DNA of 64,000 nucleotides from Arthrobacter sp. 9V. Lineage in GTDB: Bacteria; Actinomycetota; Actinomycetes; Actinomycetales; Micrococcaceae. Position 1 is the stretch's first letter, and every line of letters begins with the position of its first letter. The notes under the pieces are model-generated. The model ran no database searches, was not told the DNA's origin, and saw only the letters and a program-made list of their open reading frames with translations. A program made the translations under genes and the position numbers. The stretch is taken from NCBI RefSeq assembly GCF_902506065.1, contig NZ_LR732912.1, positions 1,682,742-1,746,741 of the forward strand, in the 5' to 3' direction. This document shows positions 57,303-64,000 of the stretch, piece by piece.

Positions 57303-58103
57303 ATGGCATCAACGGCTACCGGCTCCAAGGGCAAAGCTCCGGCCAAGCCCGCCACAAAGGCCAAATCCCCTGCGAAGGCCAGGTCCACCGCTAAGGCCAA
57401 ATCCACGGCGAAGGCCAAGAGCCCGGTGGATTTCCCTACCTTGGATATCGAACGCTCCTTCCTATCCTCCGGCGTGCGCTTGCTGGCGGGTGTGGACGAG
57501 GTTGGCAGGGGAGCGTTGGCGGGGCCGGTCAGTGTTGGGATTGCTGTGGTGAATCTTGAAGAGCACGGTCTCCTGGCTGACGTCAGGGACAGCAAGCTGC
57601 TCAAGCCCGAGGACCGGGACAGGCTTGAACCCTTGGTTCGTGAATGGGCTGTGGCCTCCGCTGTAGGGCACGCTTCCTCCCGGGAAATTGATGACATTGG
57701 CATCATTGCTGCGCTGCGCCTGGCAGGTACCCGTGCCTGGCTGGAGATCCTCGCCGGTGGCATCACTCCTGACGTTGTCTTGCTCGATGGCAGCCACAAT
57801 TGGTTATCGCCGGACGTTCAAGCTTCACTCTTCGACACCCAGGACCCCGGTCCGTGGTGCGAGGCGCCGGTGCACACCAGGATCAAAGCGGATATGAGCT
57901 GCCTTAGTGTTGCCGCTGCCAGCGTTTTGGCCAAAGTCGCCAGGGACCGGATCATGGTGGACCTTCATTCGGAAATTCCCTCCTACGGCTGGAATGTGAA
58001 TAAGGGCTATGCCACCTCTGCCCACCGGGACGTCATCCGGTTGCAAGGCCCCAGTGTCCATCACCGCACCAGCTGGAACCTCACCGGTCCTGAACTTGCC
58101 TGA
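57303..58103 (+). CDS. rnhB: Ribonuclease HII with Lys/Ala-rich N-tail
   Basis: 266 residues from ATG 57303. The RNase HII core has [13 protein letters not shown] (acidic pair), [10 protein letters not shown] and [12 protein letters not shown]. It removes RNA from RNA-DNA hybrids. The first 43 residues are made of Lys/Ala/Ser repeats ([20 protein letters not shown]), like histone H1 or mycobacterial HupB tails, and would bind DNA. Core RNase HII does not need it. Confidence 0.93.
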   Translation: MASTATGSKGKAPAKPATKAKSPAKARSTAKAKSTAKAKSPVDFPTLDIERSFLSSGVRLLAGVDEVGRGALAGPVSVGIAVVNLEEHGLLADVRDSKLLKPEDRDRLEPLVREWAVASAVGHASSREIDDIGIIAALRLAGTRAWLEILAGGITPDVVLLDGSHNWLSPDVQASLFDTQDPGPWCEAPVHTRIKADMSCLSVAAASVLAKVARDRIMVDLHSEIPSYGWNVNKGYATSAHRDVIRLQGPSVHHRTSWNLTGPELA

Positions 58104-58184
58104 AGCGTGCCTGACTCGGCCTCCTGACCCGCGCCGGCACCACGTGTGGCGCATGGTGACCGGCTGATAGTGCAAGATGGAACT

Positions 58185-58529
58185 ATGAGCGCCGAGGACC
58201 TTGAGAACTATGAAACCGACATGGAGCTTCAGCTCTACCGTGAGTACCGGGATGTTGTCGGTCTGTTCAGCTATGTAGTGGAAACCGAGCGGCGCTTCTA
58301 TCTGGCCAACCACGTGGACCTGCAGGCCCGCAGTGCCGACGGCGAAGTTTACTTTGACCTCACGTTGCAGGATGCCTGGGTCTGGGACGTCTACCGTTCT
58401 GCCCGGTTCGTCAAGAATGTCCGGGTGATCACATTCAAGGACGTCAATGTCGAAGAACTGCCCCGGAGCGAGGACCTGGCTTTGCCGAAGGATGGCGGAC
58501 TTGGCGACCTGGGAGATCTCGGCAACTAG
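58185..58529 (+). CDS. DUF2469 family protein
   Basis: 114 residues from ATG 58185. The start SAEDLENYETDMELQLYREYRDVV (split here by family blocks) and FKDVNVEELPRSEDLALP match the actinobacterial DUF2469 family that sits after rnhB. Soluble, acidic. The function is unknown. Confidence 0.85.
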   Translation: MSAEDLENYETDMELQLYREYRDVVGLFSYVVETERRFYLANHVDLQARSADGEVYFDLTLQDAWVWDVYRSARFVKNVRVITFKDVNVEELPRSEDLALPKDGGLGDLGDLGN

Positions 58530-58650
58530 GCCCCTTTATCGGTCAGTATTCCTCCACAGGGCTGACTTCATGAGCTTTACCCACATAGCGCAGTGACCCC
58601 CTGCCGCCGCGCCCCGCCAGCCTGAAAGCTGGTGTTTGGAGGTGGTGGTC

Positions 58651-59007
58651 ATGAGAGCAAAAGACCTGCTTGGCCGTAACGGTGAAGCGCTGGCGGCGGA
58701 TTTTCTGGAGAACCAGGGAATGCGGATCGTCGATCGCAACTGGCGGTGCCCGGACGGTGAGATCGACATCGTGGCGATCGAAGGTGACACGTTGGTTGTT
58801 GCCGAGGTAAAGACCCGGAAGAGCTTGAACTACGGTCATCCTTTTGAGGCTGTGGACGCAGCCAAGCTTGCGCGTCTTCATCGGCTGTCCTCATCATGGT
58901 GCCGGGAGCATGACCTGGACGCGCTGCGAAGACGAATAGATGTTGTGGCCGTCATTGACAGCGGCATCGGTGAGCCGCAGCTCGAGCATTTGCGCGGTGT
59001 TGGCTGA
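58651..59007 (+). CDS. YraN (UPF0102) nuclease-like protein
   Basis: 118 residues from ATG 58651, with GGAGG 9 nt upstream. The restriction-endonuclease-like core is GRNGEALAADFLENQG, GEIDIVAIEGDTLVVAEVKTR (D/E-x-K). It overlaps the ComM gene by one base. YraN-ComM-DprA order is common in bacteria, pointing to DNA uptake or recombination. Confidence 0.88.
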   Translation: MRAKDLLGRNGEALAADFLENQGMRIVDRNWRCPDGEIDIVAIEGDTLVVAEVKTRKSLNYGHPFEAVDAAKLARLHRLSSSWCREHDLDALRRRIDVVAVIDSGIGEPQLEHLRGVG

Positions 59008-60548
59008 TGGGTGTCGGGCGCAGCTACTGCGTTGCCCTGCTGGGGCTGAACGGTTACATCGTGGAGGTTGAAGCCGACATCGGTCAAACCCTCCCGAACT
59101 TCATCATCCTGGGGTTACCCGATGCAGCTTTAAACGAAGCCAAGGAGCGCATCCGGTCGGCCGCCCAAAACTCCGGAATCCCCTTGAGCAGACGGAAGAT
59201 CACAGCCAACCTGATTCCGGCCTCCCTTCCCAAACGGGGCTCAGGATTCGATCTCGCCATTACTATGGCGGTACTCCATGCGGCCGGTGACATCCGCGAA
59301 ATCAGCGGGACCGTGTTCATTGCGGAGCTTGGGCTGGACGGCAGATTGAGGCCAGTACGTGGCATCCTTCCTGCCGTGATGGCCGCGGTTCAGTCAGGCT
59401 ACCCGGATATTGTGGTGGCTGATGCCAACGCTGCGGAGGCTTCGCTGGTCCCTGGAGCGAGGGTACGCGGTTACAAGACCCTTGCCCGGCTGGCCTTCGA
59501 CTTTGGCGCGGATCCCAGGGACCTCGCACTCGATTACAACCCCGTTGACGTCGATGTGCCTGATGATGACGCTGAGATGGCCCCGCTGGTACCGGATCTT
59601 TGTGACGTGTCGGGGCAAGCCGAGGCGCGGCGTGCCTTGGAGGTAGCCGCAGCAGGCGGACACCACATGTTATTGACCGGACCACCGGGGGCCGGTAAGA
59701 CGATGTTGGCAGAGCGCCTGCCAGGCTTGCTTCCGGACCTGACAGATACAGCGGCCATGGAAGTGACCGCAATCCACTCGCTGGCCGCTGTCCAGTCTTC
59801 AGCTGCGAGTCTCATCCGCAGGCCTCCGTTTGAAAATCCCCACCACAGTGCCACCTCTGCCGCCATTATCGGTGGAGGCTCGGGACTTCCCAGGCCTGGC
59901 GCCGCTTCACGTGCGCATCGCGGTGTCTTGTTCCTGGACGAAGCCCCTGAATACGAACGCCGGGTCCTGGACGCCCTCAGGCAGCCTCTGGAGAGCGGAG
60001 AGCTGGTCATACACCGTTCGGCGGGAACTGCAGCCTACCCTGCCCGGTTTCAGCTGGTACTTGCCGCAAATCCCTGCCCGTGCGGCAAAGCGTCGGGGAA
60101 GGGCATGGACTGTACGTGCACTGCCATGATGCGCCGCCGTTACTTCGGCCGGATATCGGGTCCGCTGTTGGATCGTGTGGATATTCAGTTACAGGTTGAA
60201 CGGGTGTCCTTGGCTGATTTTGGCCAGGCCGGCGAGGAAGAAGATACACACACTGTCGCTGCACGGGTTTCGGCCGCCAGGGAACGGCAACTGGAACGTT
60301 TGCAGGCCATGGGGCTTGAAACCAATTCACAGGTGCCCGGGCGCACCTTGCGGGGGGAGTTGAGGTTGGCTCCAGTGGCCACCCGGATCCTGGACACTGC
60401 GCTGGAACGAGGCACCCTCACTGCACGAGGCTACGATCGCGTCCTTCGGCTGGCATGGACGCTCGCAGATCTGGGGCACAGCGATACACCGGACATCGAT
60501 CATATTGGCCAGGCCTTGGGACTGCGGCAAGCGGCGGCCGCGACATGA
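59007..60548 (+). CDS. ComM-type Mg-chelatase-like AAA+ ATPase (YifB)
   Basis: 513 residues. The N-terminal Lon-protease-like domain (about 1-170) and the AAA+ core with LTGPPGAGKTMLAERLPG (Walker A), LFLDEAPEY (Walker B) and ANPCPCG are typical. ComM is a hexameric helicase that helps heteroduplex extension in natural transformation. It overlaps dprA by ATGA, which fits that role. Confidence 0.93.
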   Translation: MGVGRSYCVALLGLNGYIVEVEADIGQTLPNFIILGLPDAALNEAKERIRSAAQNSGIPLSRRKITANLIPASLPKRGSGFDLAITMAVLHAAGDIREISGTVFIAELGLDGRLRPVRGILPAVMAAVQSGYPDIVVADANAAEASLVPGARVRGYKTLARLAFDFGADPRDLALDYNPVDVDVPDDDAEMAPLVPDLCDVSGQAEARRALEVAAAGGHHMLLTGPPGAGKTMLAERLPGLLPDLTDTAAMEVTAIHSLAAVQSSAASLIRRPPFENPHHSATSAAIIGGGSGLPRPGAASRAHRGVLFLDEAPEYERRVLDALRQPLESGELVIHRSAGTAAYPARFQLVLAANPCPCGKASGKGMDCTCTAMMRRRYFGRISGPLLDRVDIQLQVERVSLADFGQAGEEEDTHTVAARVSAARERQLERLQAMGLETNSQVPGRTLRGELRLAPVATRILDTALERGTLTARGYDRVLRLAWTLADLGHSDTPDIDHIGQALGLRQAAAAT

Positions 60549-61777
60549 GTAATACCGAATCGAAGGGTTTCACGGCCATGGCTGTACTGGGGAAGCAAGA
60601 CAAAGAACGAATTGCCAGGGCGGCACTGTCCCGGCTCATGGAACCACAGGATTCCGTAGGCCTGGCATTGGTCCAGGCCGTAGGGGCGGTGGAAACCTTG
60701 GGTATCGCGAGCGGCGAGCTGGCGTCAGGTCCGAACCTGGAAAGGGAGATTTCTTCATTGCTGGTTGATGCGGGAGGGGCATCTTCGTGGGCCGGATTAC
60801 CTGCGAGCATTCGTCGATGGGCGCCCCGCGTCAGGGACCTTGCACCGGAACGGGACCTTGAAACCATGAACAGACTTGGTGGACGGTTGATCATCCCGGG
60901 CGATGAATTGTGGCCGGAGCAGCTGGAAGCGCTTGGCCTCCAGGAGCCGCTTTGCTTGTGGTGGCGGGGCCAGGAACAGCCGCTGCCAATCGCCGGACAA
61001 GCGATCGCCTTGGTTGGGTCGCGGGACAGCACCAACTATGGCGCATCCGTCACAGGCGACCTCGCATTTGGCCTGGCTCAGCGCGGATTTACCGTGGTTT
61101 CCGGCGGAGCCTACGGCATTGACGCCCATGCCCACCGTGGAGCCCTGAGCGGTGGTGTCGCCACCGTGCCCACCATCGCCGTCATGGCAGGCGGCGTGGA
61201 CCGCTTCTACCCTTCAGGTAACGAAGACCTCCTCAGGGCAGTATCCACTCAAGGGGCTGTCATGTCAGAGGTACCACCAGGTTCCGCTCCCACCAGGTAC
61301 AGGTTCCTGCAACGGAACCGGATCATCGCGGCTTTGGCTTCAGTGACGGTGGTTGTTGAAGCACGTTGGCGATCCGGAGCCCTCAATACGGCCCACCATG
61401 CAGAAACGATCGGAAGGGTTGTTGCGGCGGTGCCTGGCTCCATTCACAGTGCGAACTCAGCGGGCTGTCACCGTCTCCTCCGGGATGGGGGAGCCGTCTG
61501 CGTCACGGACGTCGGGGAAATTGCCGAGCTTGCAGGGGGCATAGGTGAAAGTGCAAGTGAGGACCGGGACGCCCGGGCTGCCGTGCACGATGGACTGTCC
61601 CTGGAGGATCTAATTCTTCTGGACGCCTTGCCGCTCCGATCCGTCAGTTCGGTGGAGAAGCTGACTGTGGTAGCAGGTCTGAGCGTGGAAGCTGTGCGTG
61701 CGGGCCTGGGGCGGTTGGGTCTGCTGGGACTGGCCAGCTCCGAACGGGGTGCCTGGAAGAGGACCAAGACTTCATAG
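60545..61777 (+). CDS. dprA: DNA-processing protein DprA
   Basis: 410 residues from ATG 60545 in an ATGA overlap. The Rossmann-like DprA domain shows ALVGSRDSTNYGASV, VVSGGAYGIDAHAHRGAL and RYRFLQRNRIIAALA. A winged-helix tail closes it (LTVVAGLSVEAVRAGLGRLG). It loads RecA onto incoming single-stranded DNA. The frame reaches up to 60455, but that lies inside comM. Confidence 0.94.
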   Translation: MSNTESKGFTAMAVLGKQDKERIARAALSRLMEPQDSVGLALVQAVGAVETLGIASGELASGPNLEREISSLLVDAGGASSWAGLPASIRRWAPRVRDLAPERDLETMNRLGGRLIIPGDELWPEQLEALGLQEPLCLWWRGQEQPLPIAGQAIALVGSRDSTNYGASVTGDLAFGLAQRGFTVVSGGAYGIDAHAHRGALSGGVATVPTIAVMAGGVDRFYPSGNEDLLRAVSTQGAVMSEVPPGSAPTRYRFLQRNRIIAALASVTVVVEARWRSGALNTAHHAETIGRVVAAVPGSIHSANSAGCHRLLRDGGAVCVTDVGEIAELAGGIGESASEDRDARAAVHDGLSLEDLILLDALPLRSVSSVEKLTVVAGLSVEAVRAGLGRLGLLGLASSERGAWKRTKTS

Positions 61778-61782
61778 CCCCT

Positions 61783-61818
61783 GAGGAGAAGCATGGTGGT
61801 GAGGAAAAGCATGTTGGT
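61783..61818 (+). repeat. Two 18-nt tandem direct repeats
   Basis: GAGGAGAAGCATGGTGGT (61783-61800) is followed at once by GAGGAAAAGCATGTTGGT (61801-61818), differing at two positions. Each copy holds a ribosome-site-like GAGGA and an ATG. Confidence 0.7.
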
Positions 61819-61900
61819 GCGCCTGGTTGGCGCCTTCGGCTGGCACAGTGGGAAGGGTGGACGGACAAACATTGCCAGCACCCCTCCAAGATGCAATTGA
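61793..61900 (+). CDS. Possible small ORF overlapping the xerC start
   Basis: A 35-codon ORF from ATG 61793 with GAGGAG 4 nt before it. It starts MVVRKSMLVRLVG and ends STPPRCN. It runs into the xerC start in another frame. No family is known; it could be a leader peptide or chance. Confidence 0.25.
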   Translation: MVVRKSMLVRLVGAFGWHSGKGGRTNIASTPPRCN

Positions 61901-62783
61901 GGGCTTTCGACGCTACCTGGAAGGCGAACGAGCCAGGTCGGTGCACACAGTCCGCGCCTATTTGGCCGATGTTGAGAGTCTCCTCGGCTTCGCGGTGTCT
62001 GAGGGGGTGCAGGAACTTGGGCAACTGGAGTTGGGCTCTTTACGGCGCTGGCTTGGAGCGCAAAGCGAATCGGGCATGGCAAGGGCCACGCTGGCGCGCC
62101 GGGCAGCAACGGCCCGCTCCTTTACGGGCTGGGCGCTTCGGGAGGAACTCATCGGAACAGACCCGGCAGTCCGTTTGCAGGCGCCCAAGAGGGACAAGTC
62201 CCTCCCAGGGGTCCTTCAGCAGCAGCAGGTCACCAGGATGGTGGATGATCTGAACGCTGCGGCCGCTGAAGGTGGTCCAATCGCGTTACGCAATAGGGCA
62301 ATGGTGGAACTCTTATATGCCACCGGGGTCCGTGTCGGTGAACTGGCGGGGCTGGACATCGATGACCTTGATCCTGATCGACGTACGTTGCGCGTGCTGG
62401 GTAAGGGTAATAAGGAACGCACCGTTCCATTCGGTGTTCCGGCAGCTGTGGCGGCGGATGACTGGCTCAGGCGAGGCAGGCCGGCAGTGGTGACGGCCGC
62501 GAGTGGGCCGGCCTTGTTCCTGGGACTGCGTGGCAACCGGGTTGATCCGCGCCAAATCCGGGCAGTAGTCAGCGAGCTGCTCCAAGCGTTGGGCGATACA
62601 TCCGCCACAGGACCGCACGCGCTGAGGCACAGTGCGGCTACCCACTTGCTGGACGGGGGAGCGGACTTGCGCGCCGTGCAGGAAATTCTTGGGCACAGCA
62701 GCCTTGCGACTACGCAGATCTATACCCATGTGTCGGTGGACCGCCTTAGGAAGAGCTACCAGCAAGCGCACCCAAGGGCCTGA
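61857..62783 (+). CDS. xerC: Tyrosine recombinase XerC
   Basis: 308 residues from GTG 61857, matching family N-termini; TTG 61827 and GTG 61848 are alternatives. Catalytic residues are seen in YATGVRVGELAGL (Arg), GPHALRHSAATHLL (His-x-x-Arg), LGHSSLATTQIYTHVS (His and Tyr). With XerD it resolves chromosome dimers at dif. It lies with dprA and comM. It is not a mobile-element integrase by context. Confidence 0.9.
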   Translation: MDGQTLPAPLQDAIEGFRRYLEGERARSVHTVRAYLADVESLLGFAVSEGVQELGQLELGSLRRWLGAQSESGMARATLARRAATARSFTGWALREELIGTDPAVRLQAPKRDKSLPGVLQQQQVTRMVDDLNAAAAEGGPIALRNRAMVELLYATGVRVGELAGLDIDDLDPDRRTLRVLGKGNKERTVPFGVPAAVAADDWLRRGRPAVVTAASGPALFLGLRGNRVDPRQIRAVVSELLQALGDTSATGPHALRHSAATHLLDGGADLRAVQEILGHSSLATTQIYTHVSVDRLRKSYQQAHPRA

Positions 62784-63021
62784 TGGTGTCCCTCAATGCT
62801 GCACTGGCGGAAACGGGCAGGGTACGGCAAAATGAAAGCACCACGGGGAAACCTTCAATTCACGGTTGAGGGTTAGAACTGTGCCAGTATCGTCTGTAGT
62901 AGTCACAACCAAAACTTAATAGCCTGTCAGGGCCCTTTGATTTCCAAGGCATCCGGCAGCAACAGCAAACATCCAGGCAGAGGTCGTTGGGGAAGACGTA
63001 CCTACAGCTATGGAGGATGGA

Positions 63022-63525
63022 ATGTCTGTTGCAACAACCCGCGGTGTCTTGTTCGTGCACTCGGCCCCTACAGCACTTTGCCCGCACGTTGAGTGGGCCA
63101 TTGGATCGGTCGTGGATAAGCGAACCGATCTGGAGTGGACCCCGCAACCGGCCGCGCCGGGAATGTTCCGGGCTGAGCTGTCGTGGACCGGCGCTCCCGG
63201 TACGGGGGCTCAATTGGCGTCTGCTCTGAGGGGCTGGGCACACTTGCGTTACGAGGTAACGGAAGAACCCAGCCAAGGTGTGGACGGGGCACGGTGGTCG
63301 CACACCCCTGAGCTCGGCATTTTCCATGCCGTCACTGATGTCCACGGCAACATCATGGTCACAGAGGATCGTATCCGGTACGCCTACGAGTCCGGCGCCG
63401 GAGATCCCTCCGCTGTTTATCACGAGCTCTCATTGGCTTTGGGCGAGGCATGGGATGAGGAACTGGAGCCCTTCCGCCACGCGGCTGAAGGTGCTCCCGT
63501 GCGGTGGCTCCACCAGGTTGGCTAG
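63022..63525 (+). CDS. DUF3145 family protein
   Basis: 167 residues from ATG 63022 with GGAGG 5 nt before. The start SVATTRGVLFVHSAPTALC and later YAYESGAG block are typical of this actinobacterial family of unknown function, usually next to fatty-acid synthesis genes. The convergent fabF-type gene fits that. Confidence 0.85.
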   Translation: MSVATTRGVLFVHSAPTALCPHVEWAIGSVVDKRTDLEWTPQPAAPGMFRAELSWTGAPGTGAQLASALRGWAHLRYEVTEEPSQGVDGARWSHTPELGIFHAVTDVHGNIMVTEDRIRYAYESGAGDPSAVYHELSLALGEAWDEELEPFRHAAEGAPVRWLHQVG

Positions 63526-63570
63526 CGGCAGTCCATTGACGGCGCTGACTCGAAAGCGTCTCCCATAGCA

Positions 63571-63608
63571 AAGAGAAGGGCCCCACCTGTTGGTGGGGCC
63601 CTTCTCTT
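63571..63608. terminator. Bidirectional terminator between DUF3145 and fabF
   Basis: A perfect 17-bp stem (63571-63587 with 63592-63608) with a TGTT loop, between two convergent genes. Confidence 0.92.
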
Positions 63609-63639
63609 GTCTCAAGGAGACGTTGGTCCAAAGTTGAAC

Positions 63640-64000
63640 TCAGACGTTCCGGACTGCAATGACGGCGTTGTGGCCGCCGAAGCCGAACGAGTTACTCAAT
63701 GCCACGATGTCTCCGGCAGGAAGATCGCGAACGGAGGTCACCACGTCGAGGGGGATCTCCGGGTCCTGGTTTTCGAGGTTGATGGTGACCGGCGCCTTGC
63801 GTTCGTAGACGGCCAGGACGGTCAGTACGGCTTCAACAGCCCCTGACGCTCCCAGGAGGTGGCCCATTTGCGACTTGGTGGCGGAGACCGCAACGTTGTC
63901 CACGTGGGTCCCCAGGGCAGCGCGCAGGGCTGTGTACTCGGGCTTGTCACCAACAGGAGTGGAGGTGGCATGGGCGTTGACGTGCACCACGTCCTCGGCT
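63640..64000 (-). CDS. fabF: Beta-ketoacyl-ACP synthase II, C-terminal part
   Basis: The gene runs off the right edge, so only the last 120 residues are seen. The active-site block VHVNAHATSTPVGD carries the first catalytic His, and SATKSQMGHLLGASG holds the Lys and second His. ALSNSFGFGGHNAVI ends the thiolase fold. It elongates acyl-ACP with malonyl-ACP. It is likely part of a fabD-fabH-acpP-fabF operon beyond the window. Confidence 0.93.
   Translation of the reverse strand, partial: AEDVVHVNAHATSTPVGDKPEYTALRAALGTHVDNVAVSATKSQMGHLLGASGAVEAVLTVLAVYERKAPVTINLENQDPEIPLDVVTSVRDLPAGDIVALSNSFGFGGHNAVIAVRNV

Noticed and set aside
61857..62783. Tyrosine recombinase as sign of an integrated element
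   Set aside because: The sequence and the dprA/comM neighbourhood fit housekeeping XerC; no attachment repeats or phage genes are near.

Overview
This 64 kb window is a gene-dense piece of chromosome from a high-GC actinobacterium. The products, the gene order (smc-ftsY-amtB-glnK-ffh-rpsP-rimM-trmD-rplS, and a divergent IclR regulator next to leuCD) and the GTG/TTG-rich starts point to the Micrococcaceae, most likely Arthrobacter or Paenarthrobacter. The genus is inferred from protein resemblance and was not tested by a database search. No transposase, integrase of a mobile element, prophage or CRISPR array was seen.

Region 1 (1-16.3 kb): the ilvE tail, a LACTB2-like metallo-hydrolase, an FAA hydrolase, gltX, a HAD phosphatase, tRNA-Gln and tRNA-Glu. 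Then come a tandem pair of membrane-associated dynamin-like GTPases, DUF1697, and the IclR regulator divergent from leuC-leuD. The region ends with an envelope operon: murA, an acyltransferase, gpsA and ddl.

Region 2 (16.3-27.3 kb): DUF3515 lipoprotein, thiL, DAK2-domain kinase, recG, rsmD; a minus-strand pair (aminotransferase and aminopropyltransferase-like protein); coaD, DUF177, rpmF, rnc and mutM. Two genes here appear to use rare start codons, CTG and ATT.

Region 3 (27.3-35.6 kb) is the most accessory-looking part, lying between mutM and smc. It holds a Ser/Gly/Pro-rich membrane protein, an MFS transporter, a membrane-anchored beta-propeller, and a convergent 1640-residue secreted protein. 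That protein has a dimethylformamidase-like head, four DUF4082 domains alternating with Ig-like domains, a Pro/Thr/Ala tail and a Cys-containing C-terminus.

Region 4 (35.6-55.7 kb): smc, ftsY, MFS transporter, amtB-glnK (with a GlnR-like box), a glucose-6-phosphate dehydrogenase where glnD is usually expected, ffh, an alpha/beta hydrolase without the nucleophile serine, and thiC under a TPP riboswitch. An amidohydrolase, a VOC dioxygenase-like protein and the ribosomal/tRNA-modification cluster rpsP-khpA-rimM-trmD-rplS follow.

Region 5 (55.7-64 kb): two tandem signal peptidases, rnhB with a histone-H1-like tail, DUF2469, the YraN-ComM-DprA DNA-processing set, xerC, DUF3145 and the C-terminal end of a fabF-type ketosynthase on the minus strand.

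Most of the window is core housekeeping. The points of interest are unusual starts, candidate operators and the secreted-protein island. No complete new system can be claimed from sequence alone.
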